Origin: Streptomyces sp. CC53
Lineage (GTDB): Bacteria; Actinomycetota; Actinomycetes; Streptomycetales; Streptomycetaceae
Direction: 5' to 3'
Length of the DNA stretch: 64,000 nucleotides
Assembly (NCBI RefSeq): GCF_001865245.1
Contig: NZ_MKXB01000141.1
Span: 1 to 64,000, forward strand
Made by a program: the position numbers and the translations under genes. The notes beneath the pieces were generated by a model. That model saw only the letters and a list, made by a program, of their open reading frames with translations. It had not been told where the DNA came from and searched no databases. This document shows positions 27,827 to 34,983 of the stretch, in pieces (position 1 is the first letter of the stretch; each line of letters begins with the position of its first letter).

Positions 27827-29314
27827 CTAGCCGACGGAGTCGGCTCCTCCGGCCCGCTTCCCACGGGCGTCCCCCTTCTCCAAGGCGACCGGAGCGCCCC
27901 CGGCACCGGGACCATCCGCGGGTACGGGGACCATCGCGGCGACCGGAGCGGCCAGAGCGCCCGCCACGCCCACCGCTCCTTGTGTGCCCACCATTCCTGG
28001 TGTGCCCGGATCGTCCTGCGTGGCCGGTGTGCCACGGGAGGGCCGCGGGGAAGCCGCGGCCGCGTGCTTCGGCGCGTCCTCGGACAGGGCCCGGCGCAGC
28101 AGCAGCGCGTACCCGGCCGCCGCTGCCACGCCGATGACCGCGCACGACGCCCACAGCACCTCCGGGCCGGGCCCCTCGACGATCCAGCCGGCGGCGATCG
28201 GGGCGACGAAGCCGCCCATCGACCAGGACATGCCCATCAGCCCCTGGTACCGGCCGCGGGCGTGCACCGGCGCGAGGTGGGCGGTGGCGGCGGCCGTGAC
28301 CGGCACGTACACCATCTCGCCCACGGTCCACACCACCACGGTCGCCGCGAACATCAGGGGCGTCCCCGCCAGCGCTGTGGCGCCCGTGCCGACGGCGAAC
28401 AGCAGCGACGACAGCACCAGCAGCGCGACCTGCGACCTGCGTTCGGTCAGCTTGTTGACCAGCAGCTGGAAGACCACGATGACCACGCCGTTGACGGCGA
28501 TGACCCGGCCGTACGCGTCGGGCTCCAGGCCCTCACCGGCCATGGTCAGGGGCAGCCCCACCCACGGCGTGCTGAAGACGGTGCAGACCAGCAGGTTCAG
28601 CAGGACCAGGGTCCGGAAGGGGCCGTCCCGGAGCACGTCCCGAGTGGACAGCCGGGGAGCTGCGGCAGGGGCGTCGTCGGTCGGGACGCCGTCGGCGGCA
28701 GCGGTCTCCCGGGCGGCCTGCGGGCGGGTCTCCGGCAGCCGCAGGAAGACGATCAGCGCGCACAGCACCGTGGCGACCGCGTCGGCGACGAACAGCGCCC
28801 GGTAGCCGAAGACGATCGCCGCGCCGCCGCCGGTCGCGGCGATGGCGAAGCCGAGGTTGAGGGCCCAGTAGTTCAGCGCGTACGCCCGCCGCCGGTCGTG
28901 TTCGGGCACCTGGTCGGCGATGGTGGCGCTGATCGCCGGCCGGACCGCCTGCATGGCGACGCCCATGAGCAGCACCACCGTCGCCACCGCCCACGGGCTG
29001 GTCACCACCGCGAGCGCCGCCGCGCAGGCCGCGCCCGCGAGGTGGCCGGCCAGCATGGTGGGCCGCCGCCCCCACCGGTCGCTGAGCATCCCGCCGAGCG
29101 GCGACCCCGCGATGCCGCCCAGGCCGTGCAGGGCGATGACGACACCCGCGTACCAGCCGGAGAAGCCCAGCTCCTGGGTCAGGAAGAGCGACAGGAAGGT
29201 CAGGACGAAGGCGCCCGTGCGGTTCACGAGCGTCGACAGCCAGAGCCACCAGAAGCCCCGGGGAAGACCGGAGCCCGCAGCGCGCACCGAACGTATGATC
29301 GAAACAACGGGCAC
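27827..29314 (-). CDS. MFS transporter, 12 helices
   Basis: The 495-residue protein has MFS features: the loop 2-3 motif GGMLSDRWGRRPTML, twelve hydrophobic segments in two blocks of six, and a central loop of about 45 residues. An unusual Gly/Ala/Pro-rich C-terminal tail (about 70 residues, GTPGMVGTQGAVGVAG) follows the last helix. The pattern is of a drug or small-molecule exporter (DHA-type); the substrate is unknown. GTG start with GGGGGA seven bases upstream. It is divergent from gpm. Confidence 0.9.
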   Translation of the reverse strand: MPVVSIIRSVRAAGSGLPRGFWWLWLSTLVNRTGAFVLTFLSLFLTQELGFSGWYAGVVIALHGLGGIAGSPLGGMLSDRWGRRPTMLAGHLAGAACAAALAVVTSPWAVATVVLLMGVAMQAVRPAISATIADQVPEHDRRRAYALNYWALNLGFAIAATGGGAAIVFGYRALFVADAVATVLCALIVFLRLPETRPQAARETAAADGVPTDDAPAAAPRLSTRDVLRDGPFRTLVLLNLLVCTVFSTPWVGLPLTMAGEGLEPDAYGRVIAVNGVVIVVFQLLVNKLTERRSQVALLVLSSLLFAVGTGATALAGTPLMFAATVVVWTVGEMVYVPVTAAATAHLAPVHARGRYQGLMGMSWSMGGFVAPIAAGWIVEGPGPEVLWASCAVIGVAAAAGYALLLRRALSEDAPKHAAAASPRPSRGTPATQDDPGTPGMVGTQGAVGVAGALAAPVAAMVPVPADGPGAGGAPVALEKGDARGKRAGGADSVG

Positions 29315-29470
29315 GCGGGCTCCCCCGGACAGGACAGGTAAGTGGTGGGCTTCGTCAGGGGAAGTTACGGGGAACCGGCGGTCCGCTGCCACTCAATTGA
29401 CGGCAGGCGTCAAGCGTCGGGGGCCCCTCGGGGCCGGTACGGGCCGGGGGCGTCCATTAGGCTCGTACGC

Positions 29471-30232
29471 ATGGCCGACGCACCGTACAAGCTGATCCTC
29501 CTCCGCCACGGCGAGAGCGAGTGGAACGCGAAGAACCTGTTCACCGGCTGGGTGGACGTCAACCTCACCGAGAAGGGCGAGAAGGAGGCGGTCCGGGGCG
29601 GTGAGCTCCTCAAGGACGCCGGCCTGCTGCCCGACGTGCTGCACACCTCCCTCCAGAAGCGCGCCATCCGCACGGCGCAGCTCGCCCTGGAGGCAGCCGA
29701 CCGCCACTGGATCCCGGTGCACCGCTCCTGGCGCCTGAACGAGCGCCACTACGGCGCGCTCCAGGGCAAGGACAAGGCGCAGACCCTCGCCGAGTTCGGC
29801 GAGGAGCAGTTCATGCTGTGGCGCCGCTCGTACGACACCCCGCCCCCGGTCCTCGCCGATGACGCCGAGTACTCCCAGGCCCACGACCCCCGCTACGCGA
29901 CGATCCCGAGCGAGCTCCGCCCCCGCACGGAGTGCCTCAAGGACGTGGTCGAGCGCATGCTGCCGTACTGGTACGACGGCATCGTCCCCGACCTGCTCGC
30001 CGGCCGCACCGTCCTGATCGCCGCGCACGGCAACAGCCTGCGCGCCCTGGTCAAGCACCTGGACGGCATCTCCGACGCCGACATCGCGGGCCTCAACATC
30101 CCGACCGGCATCCCGCTCGCCTACGAGCTGGACGCCGACTTCAACCCGGTCACCCCGGGCGGCACGTACCTCGACCCGGCGGCCGCGGCGGCCGCCATCG
30201 AGGCGGTCAAGAACCAGGGCAAGAAGAAGTAG
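29471..30232 (+). CDS. gpmA: 2,3-bisphosphoglycerate-dependent phosphoglycerate mutase
   Basis: The 253-residue enzyme has the phosphohistidine motif [32 protein letters not shown] and the second His in [17 protein letters not shown]. It interconverts 3- and 2-phosphoglycerate in glycolysis. The ATG follows a TTAGGCT box, suggesting a leaderless mRNA. The last six codons (QGKKK-stop) lie in the 18-bp att core: the integrated element enters within the stop codon and supplies TAG, whereas the uninterrupted gene, as read from the right junction, would end in TAA. The protein is therefore unchanged by the insertion, but its native terminator is now 12.3 kb away. Confidence 0.97.
   Translation: MADAPYKLILLRHGESEWNAKNLFTGWVDVNLTEKGEKEAVRGGELLKDAGLLPDVLHTSLQKRAIRTAQLALEAADRHWIPVHRSWRLNERHYGALQGKDKAQTLAEFGEEQFMLWRRSYDTPPPVLADDAEYSQAHDPRYATIPSELRPRTECLKDVVERMLPYWYDGIVPDLLAGRTVLIAAHGNSLRALVKHLDGISDADIAGLNIPTGIPLAYELDADFNPVTPGGTYLDPAAAAAAIEAVKNQGKKK
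30214..30231. other. attL core, 18 bp, in the 3' end of gpm
   Basis: CCAGGGCAAGAAGAAGTA is identical to the right-end copy. It covers codons for QGKKK and the first two bases of the stop codon. The next base is G here (TAG) and A at the right end (TAA). Confidence 0.92.
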
Positions 30233-30245
30233 CCCATGTGATCAT

Positions 30246-30280
30246 GCCCCCTACCTGCGGGTTCTCCGCTGGTAGGGGGC
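30246..30280 (+). terminator. Element-borne hairpin just after gpm
   Basis: GCCCCCTACC pairs perfectly with GGTAGGGGGC, and an inner GCGG/CCGC extends the stem. It replaces the native gpm terminator displaced to the right end and also serves the convergent integrase gene. Confidence 0.85.
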
Positions 30281-30293
30281 TGATTCGTTCCCT

Positions 30294-30312
30294 GGGCCGT
30301 CTCTGGGCCGTC
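30294..30312. repeat. Left copy of a 19-bp repeat shared by both element ends
   Basis: GGGCCGTCTCTGGGCCGTC is itself two GGGCCGTC units 11 bases apart. It is repeated exactly and in the same orientation at 42362-42380. The likely role is integrase arm-type binding sites next to each att core. Confidence 0.7.
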
Positions 30313-30319
30313 GGACCGG

Positions 30320-31552
30320 CTACCGGGCCGTGCCGTATACGGCGGCGATGGCCTTCCGGGTGCGCTCCTGGCTGCTCGGCATGAGGTGGGCGTAGACCCG
30401 GAGCGTCAGGCCGGGGTCGCCGTGTCCCAGATACTCGCTCACGGCCTTGATGTTCTCGCCGCCGTCCAGCAACGCCGACGCGTAGAAGTGCCTGAGCGCG
30501 TGCATGCCGTGTTCGCGCGCGGCGGCGTACCGCTCCTCCTTCGTCTCCGGTTCGGGGATGACGCCGGCCGTGACGAGAGCGGGCTTCCACGCCTCTTCGT
30601 TCAGCGACGTGCGCCAGACGTGGTTGCCCATCGGCCCGGTGAAGATCAGGTGCTTGGTCACCTTGGGCCCGTCGGGCGTTCCCCACGGCAACGTGACCTC
30701 AACCGGCGGGAACCGCTTCAGGTGGGCTCGCAGCGCGTCGGCGACGGGCCCGGGAAGCGGCACGTCCCGGAGCTTCCCGCCCTTGGGCGGGGCGAACACG
30801 GGCTTGCTCCGGCTCAGCTTGAGCTGTTGAACGACGTGCAGGACGTCCCCCTCGAAGCTGAGCGCGTCCACGGCGACGCCCAGGATCTCGCCTTGACGGA
30901 GACCGCACCCGGCGCCCAGGTCCACCATGGCCCGGTACCGCTCCGGCAGCGCGCCCCGCACGGCGAATACACGCGGAGCCGACCACGGCACGACCCGCTT
31001 CCGCTCGACGGCCGGCGCCTTGACGGTCCGCGCGGAGCACGGGTTGCGACGCAGGTAGCCGTCGTCCACAGCCGCGCTCAGCACCGCGCGGGCATTGGAG
31101 TAGATGGTTCGGGCGTACGGGCCACGGATGCCGCTCGCTTCGAGTTTGGCCAACCACTCCCTGATGTGCTCCGGCTGGAAGGACCCGAGAGGTCGAGAGC
31201 CGATGTACGGGAAGGCGTGAAGCCGGAGCTGCGACTCCATGGACGCGCGGGTGTTGGGGTCTCCCCCTTGGGTCGTCAGCCACTTCTCGCCGTACTGCCG
31301 GAACGTGGTCCGGGACGCCTGCGGGTCGACGTACTGACCGCGCGACATGTCGGACTCGATGTGCGACAGCCACTTCTCGGCGAGGCGCTTCTGCCTGTCA
31401 GGGAAGCTTTTGGACTTCTCGGTGCCGTCGGGGCCGATGTAGCGGGCTCGGTAGCGCAGGCCGATGCCGTAGCGGTCGCTCTTGGTTCGGCGGGGCTTGC
31501 CGTTGGGGTCGGTCTCGGTCTTGTACCAGCGGTCTTGGATGTGACCGGCCAT
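30320..31552 (-). CDS. int: Tyrosine recombinase (integrase) of the element
   Basis: The 410-residue protein has an N-terminal arm-binding region (AP2-like, YRARYIGPDGTEKSKSFPDR), a core-binding SAM-like domain (about residues 80-165) and the catalytic domain. The catalytic residues are Arg219 (GCGLRQGEIL), a Lys around 257-260, His351-x-x-Arg354 (HALRHF), His377 (YLGHGDP) and nucleophile Tyr387 (LRVYAH). All are present, so it should be active. Its 3' end is 89 bases from attL, as usual in AICEs. The ATG with GAAAGGAC upstream was preferred to a longer reading. Confidence 0.95.
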   Translation of the reverse strand: MAGHIQDRWYKTETDPNGKPRRTKSDRYGIGLRYRARYIGPDGTEKSKSFPDRQKRLAEKWLSHIESDMSRGQYVDPQASRTTFRQYGEKWLTTQGGDPNTRASMESQLRLHAFPYIGSRPLGSFQPEHIREWLAKLEASGIRGPYARTIYSNARAVLSAAVDDGYLRRNPCSARTVKAPAVERKRVVPWSAPRVFAVRGALPERYRAMVDLGAGCGLRQGEILGVAVDALSFEGDVLHVVQQLKLSRSKPVFAPPKGGKLRDVPLPGPVADALRAHLKRFPPVEVTLPWGTPDGPKVTKHLIFTGPMGNHVWRTSLNEEAWKPALVTAGVIPEPETKEERYAAAREHGMHALRHFYASALLDGGENIKAVSEYLGHGDPGLTLRVYAHLMPSSQERTRKAIAAVYGTAR

Positions 31553-31632
31553 GGGGTGCTGTGGGTCCTTTCGGGTGTACGGAAAGGCCCGTGCCGCCCT
31601 GGTGGGGGCGGCACGGGCCGGTGGGAAGTGCG

Positions 31633-31860
31633 TCAGGCGGCGTCGTGTTCGCTCTGCTGAGTGACCCACGTCTGCACGGCGGCGGGGTCGTAGCGGACGT
31701 GGCGGCCGACGCGGAAGCCGGGCGGGCCGGTGCGCTGCTTGCGCCAGTGGTAGACGGTCTCGATCGGGACGGAGAACATCGCGGCGATGTCCTCAGGGGT
31801 GAGGTAGCGGTCGGGGAGCCCGCCCCGGAGGACGGCGCGGGGGTCGGAGTCGGGTTTCAC
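31633..31860 (-). CDS. xis: Excisionase-type helix-turn-helix protein
   Basis: The 75-residue protein is a MerR/AlpA-like winged helix: RYLTPEDIAAMFSVPIETVYHWRKQRTGPPGFRVGRHVRYDPAAVQTWV. Small proteins of this kind upstream of the integrase act as recombination directionality factors. It starts GTG with GGAGGA three bases upstream and lies 80 bases before int in the same direction, so the two are probably co-transcribed. Confidence 0.88.
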   Translation of the reverse strand: MKPDSDPRAVLRGGLPDRYLTPEDIAAMFSVPIETVYHWRKQRTGPPGFRVGRHVRYDPAAVQTWVTQQSEHDAA

Positions 31861-31920
31861 GGGTCCTCCGAGCGTCGGCTTGGCGTCGGGAGAGCGATGT
31901 GTGTCCGAGGTCAGGATTTC

Positions 31921-32129
31921 TGCGTCATCGCGTCATCTGCGTCATTCGGGGGGCTGACCTGCGGTTTCAGGTGACGCAGGGGTTGGAGGCCTGTGTCACC
32001 CGTGACGCGGCCGTCCGTCACCGGGGTGACGCAGATGACGCAGGATGACGCAGAGATTCGGGCTCTGCGTCACCCCTGTCGGTGCAGGTCAGGTGCGGTT
32101 TCGGGGGCCGTGGTGACGTAGGTGACGCA
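31921..32129. repeat. Iteron-like cluster of TGACGCA/TGCGTCA, candidate replication origin
   Basis: Exact 7-mers occur as TGCGTCA at 31921, 31938 and 32066, and as TGACGCA at 31972, 32027, 32036, 32046 and 32123. One-mismatch copies lie at 31929, 31992, 32003 and 32113. The first three left-hand copies are 8-9 bases apart, and the central three are 9-10 bases apart. Mixed orientation and near-helical spacing fit binding sites of a replication initiator or of the adjacent HTH protein. Confidence 0.72.
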
Positions 32130-32243
32130 GCGTCTTTCTACTTAGGAAAAAGACGGGGTCGTTTCTGTTGTCGTGCGCGCCTTCAGACGCGAATGGGGAG
32201 CCGCAAAGCGGCACGCCCTTTGAGCGGCGGCAAGCCGCCGAAG

Positions 32244-32290
32244 AGCAAGAGGAGCACCGCCTCGCCAGGGGCCGGGGTGCTCCTCTTGCT
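32244..32290 (-). terminator. Terminator of the replication operon
   Basis: AGCAAGAGGAGCACC pairs perfectly with GGTGCTCCTCTTGCT across a 17-base loop, 30 bases after the stop codon of the ATPase gene. Confidence 0.85.
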
Positions 32291-32319
32291 TGTGCGCGAG
32301 CGGTCGCGACAGGGGCGGG

Positions 32320-33795
32320 TCAGAACGCGGTCTGCTGCTCGTCGGCCGGGGGCATGGGGCGGGTCATCTCGATGTACCGGGCCGTTTTGGTGCGGCCCCA
32401 GTCGACGAGGAGGCCGCGTGCGGCGAGGACGGGCTGGAGGCGCTTGAGGCGGTCGGAGAGGACTTTGCCGGTGGTGGGCCAGCCCTTGGGGAGGGGGCGG
32501 AACTCTCCTTCGTCGGTGTAGAGCTGGGTGAGGCTGTGGAGCCACTCGGCGGACGTCATGCGGACCTCGGTGCCGGGCTCGATGTCGGCGGCGCGCTTGA
32601 GGACGGTTTGGGCGAGGAGGTCGCCTTCGATGACGTCGTCGTTGAGGTCGTCCAGGCTCGCTCGGTAGGCGTCCAGGGCGCCGAAGTTCCGGGCCGTGTC
32701 GAGCTGCGCGCACAGGTGGGCGAAGTCCGCCATCCGCAGGTCGGTGGGGATGTCGGCCTGCGCCGCACGCACCTCGACGGCCAGGTCGAGGACGGAGCCG
32801 AGGATCACCGGCAGGGCTTCGGCGAACTCGCCCCACAGCTCCGCCTCCGTTCGCCGCACCCGGGGCCGCTCCAGGCGCAGGGGCAGGAGGCGTTCGGCGA
32901 GGTCGGGGCGGATGACGCCGACGTCGATGCCGGTGAGCAGCATCGGCCGACGGTAGCGGGAGCGGACCACGTCGCCGTCGGTGAACAACGCGCGCTTGAT
33001 GTTCTCCGCTCCGGTGACGATGCAGCACATCAGGTCGGAGAGGTCCGGGCCGAGGTGGGAGAGGTTGTCCAGGCCGGTGATCCACCCGGCCGCGACGGCG
33101 GTGATCAGGTTCTCCTCGTCCTTCGGCGCGCGCCGCAGGTCGCCGCTCATACCCTCGATGATCCGCACCAGCATCTTCCCCGCCGTGGACTTGCCCGCCC
33201 CCTGCGGGCCGGTGAGGAACGGGGCGGGGACAGGCGCGTCGGGGCCGAGGCAGCCGACGAGCCACGCGAGGGCCAGGGCCTCGCCCTGGGCGCTGGCGAA
33301 GTTGCACAGCCGCATCAGTCGGTCGATGCCCTTGCCGTCGGTGCCCTTCACCGGCAGGGGCAGTTCGCCGGTGAGCTGGGTGCGTCGCCAGCAGACTTCG
33401 CGGGGGGCGGGGGTGCGGATCTCCCAGCCGTTGGGGTGGATACGCACGGACTGGCCGTCGTCGCGGCCGAGGTCGAGCCAGGTGGCGCCGTCGAAGCCGG
33501 GGGCGACGCGGATGTGGATGGGCTGGACGTCCTCGGTGAGCGCGAGTGCTTCGATCAAGTCCAGTGCCTCCTTCAAGGCGGTTCCGTTGAAGACGCCGAG
33601 CCCGTCGCGGAACAGGCCGACCATGAGTTCCTGCCGGTGGCTCCCGGTCGTGCCCTGGGAGCGGATCGGACGGGCGACGGGGTGCCCGTTCTTTTGGGCG
33701 TAGACGGTGCCGTCGACCGTGCGGAAGTAGCGGAAGTGCTCCCGCGCGTAGTCGCTGATGATCTGGCGGGCCGGGTTCTTCTCGTCCTCGGACAT
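32320..33795 (-). CDS. Replication ATPase/helicase-type protein of the element
   Basis: The 491-residue protein has a Walker A motif GPQGAGKS (about residues 196-203) and an acidic strand WITGLDNLSHL in the Walker B position. The C-terminal region is winged-helix-like (GWPTTGKVLSDRLKRLQPVL). The fold resembles the ATPase part of plasmid and phage primase-helicases. Its ATG is two bases after the stop of the primase-polymerase gene, so it is the second half of a two-gene replication initiator. It is likely the loader or helicase for element replication. Confidence 0.82.
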   Translation of the reverse strand: MSEDEKNPARQIISDYAREHFRYFRTVDGTVYAQKNGHPVARPIRSQGTTGSHRQELMVGLFRDGLGVFNGTALKEALDLIEALALTEDVQPIHIRVAPGFDGATWLDLGRDDGQSVRIHPNGWEIRTPAPREVCWRRTQLTGELPLPVKGTDGKGIDRLMRLCNFASAQGEALALAWLVGCLGPDAPVPAPFLTGPQGAGKSTAGKMLVRIIEGMSGDLRRAPKDEENLITAVAAGWITGLDNLSHLGPDLSDLMCCIVTGAENIKRALFTDGDVVRSRYRRPMLLTGIDVGVIRPDLAERLLPLRLERPRVRRTEAELWGEFAEALPVILGSVLDLAVEVRAAQADIPTDLRMADFAHLCAQLDTARNFGALDAYRASLDDLNDDVIEGDLLAQTVLKRAADIEPGTEVRMTSAEWLHSLTQLYTDEGEFRPLPKGWPTTGKVLSDRLKRLQPVLAARGLLVDWGRTKTARYIEMTRPMPPADEQQTAF

Positions 33796-33797
33796 GG

Positions 33798-34634
33798 CTA
33801 CATCCCCAAAGCCGTAGAAGCGTTGGCCCACGCGTCGGTGCAGTGCCGGGCGGACTCGCCCTTGGCCTGGGCGGCGGTGAACAGGCGCCCGATGTGCGCT
33901 TCGGTCAGGCAGCCGCACCGGCCATGGACGGAGAGCACCGCCAGGAAGGTCCGGTAGACCGCCGTGTGCACTCCGCTGGTGGCGGTGCTGATGCGCTGCT
34001 CAGCCATGGCGATCCCGCGCTCCAGGTAGACGGGGGAGCGGTGCGGGCACCGCCCGCCCCCGGCCGGGGTGGGCACCGCCACCGGGCGGGGTGCGGGCCG
34101 GGTGGGGGGCTTCACCTTCACCAGCTCGTGTACGACTGCCGGGATGTCGGTCATGGTGCCGGTGCCGGGGCCGAGCCAGCGGGCGTAGGACATGGCCGAC
34201 TTGATGTCGACGCCCTCGCGGACGGCGTTCACCGATCGCACGGTGCCCCGGTAGATCCAGTGCTCCCCGCGCGTGGAGGCCACCGTCGTGGTGGGCGGGA
34301 GGGCGGAGCGGGCCCAGTCGACGGCGGCCGGGTTGTCGAGGTCGACCACGGTCACGCCGGCGCCGCCGGGGTGGTAGCCGATCGCCCGCGCCCGCCGCCA
34401 TGCCGCCGCCCACTGCGGGGAGCCGACGATGGCGGGGTCGGTGGTGGCCGCCGCCCAGCCGTGGCACGGCCACGGGCACACGCACGGCCCGGGGACCCGC
34501 ATGTTCGGCCGTCCCCCGCAGGCGAGGTCCTCGCAGGCACGGCAGTTGCCGAAGGGGCGCTTGTCGACCCGCAGGGGCAGCACCGGAAGACCCTGCTTGG
34601 CGAGGCCCAAGGCGGTGGTGGGGATGCTGTTCAC
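33798..34634 (-). CDS. Bifunctional DNA primase/polymerase (Prim-Pol)
   Basis: The 278-residue protein is a Prim-Pol domain: ALGLAKQGLPVLPLRVDKRP at the start, then the metal-binding D-x-D in VTVVDLDNP (98-100), and STRGEHWIYRG with the nucleotide-binding His125. Cysteines at 31, 34, 39, 51, 53 and 57 form a likely zinc site in an insertion. Such enzymes start DNA synthesis on plasmids and AICEs of the RepPP class. It is the first gene of the replication pair, preceded by a 350-base regulatory gap. Confidence 0.88.
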   Translation of the reverse strand: MNSIPTTALGLAKQGLPVLPLRVDKRPFGNCRACEDLACGGRPNMRVPGPCVCPWPCHGWAAATTDPAIVGSPQWAAAWRRARAIGYHPGGAGVTVVDLDNPAAVDWARSALPPTTTVASTRGEHWIYRGTVRSVNAVREGVDIKSAMSYARWLGPGTGTMTDIPAVVHELVKVKPPTRPAPRPVAVPTPAGGGRCPHRSPVYLERGIAMAEQRISTATSGVHTAVYRTFLAVLSVHGRCGCLTEAHIGRLFTAAQAKGESARHCTDAWANASTALGM

Positions 34635-34718
34635 GCGGGCACCCCCGCGCGGTCTCGTCGGGCCTGGTTCGGATGAGGCATGCTGGGTTTCTCCAGTTCG
34701 TTGAGGCGTGCTGGAAGG

Positions 34719-34800
34719 CGAGAGCGGCCCGGTCTTGGCGGACTTGTGGGGCCGCTCTCGGCGTTCGTGGAGACCGCAACCGGAATCGCTGGTTGCGGTC
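34719..34800. terminator. Two consecutive perfect hairpins after the transfer operon
   Basis: Arms CGAGAGCGGCCC (34719-34730) and GGGCCGCTCTCG (34749-34760) form the first. GACCGCAACC (34772-34781) and GGTTGCGGTC (34791-34800) form the second. They may end transcription of the traB operon from the right, or be part of a transfer or single-strand structure. Confidence 0.6.
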
Positions 34801-34803
34801 GTT

Positions 34804-34960
34804 CAGGGAGGCACGGTCACCCCCTGCCGGATGGCTCGTGGCGAGGGTTTCCGCAGGTGGCGGCAGGGTGCCTCCCTGCCTCCCTAAATCAATGTTTTCG
34901 CAGGTCAGATCCAGGGAGGCGGGACAGGGAGGGGCTGAGGGAGTTCTCCCTGCCTCCCTG
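34804..34960. repeat. CAGGGAGGC repeat array next to traB, candidate clt/TraB recognition locus
   Basis: CAGGGAGGC is exact at 34804 and 34912, and its complement GCCTCCCTG at 34870 and 34952. One-mismatch copies occur at 34878 (complement) and 34925. Streptomyces TraB translocases recognise short repeated motifs (TRS) in the clt locus near the tra gene, and this array has that position and form. Confidence 0.6.
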
Positions 34961-34983
34961 CCGGTTCGGGGGGTGCTTCCCTG

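Larger units (their letters stand above)
31861..32319. other. Non-coding spacer between xis and the replication genes
   Basis: These 459 bases hold the TGACGCA iteron cluster and a strong terminator, both annotated separately. They also hold two short hairpins near 32200-32240 and a relatively A/T-rich patch (CTTTCTACTTAGGAAAAAG at about 32134-32152). No gene is seen. The content is that expected of a replication origin. Confidence 0.6.
34635..34983. other. Regulatory gap between traB and the replication genes
   Basis: No gene is seen. The gap contains two perfect hairpins and the CAGGGAGGC repeat array, both annotated separately, and must also hold the promoter of the Prim-Pol operon. Confidence 0.6.

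Noticed and set aside
29342..29470. Upstream in-frame extension of gpm
   Set aside because: The extension reads through the divergent promoter region. The ATG at 29471 gives the exact family N-terminus and follows a leaderless-type -10 box.
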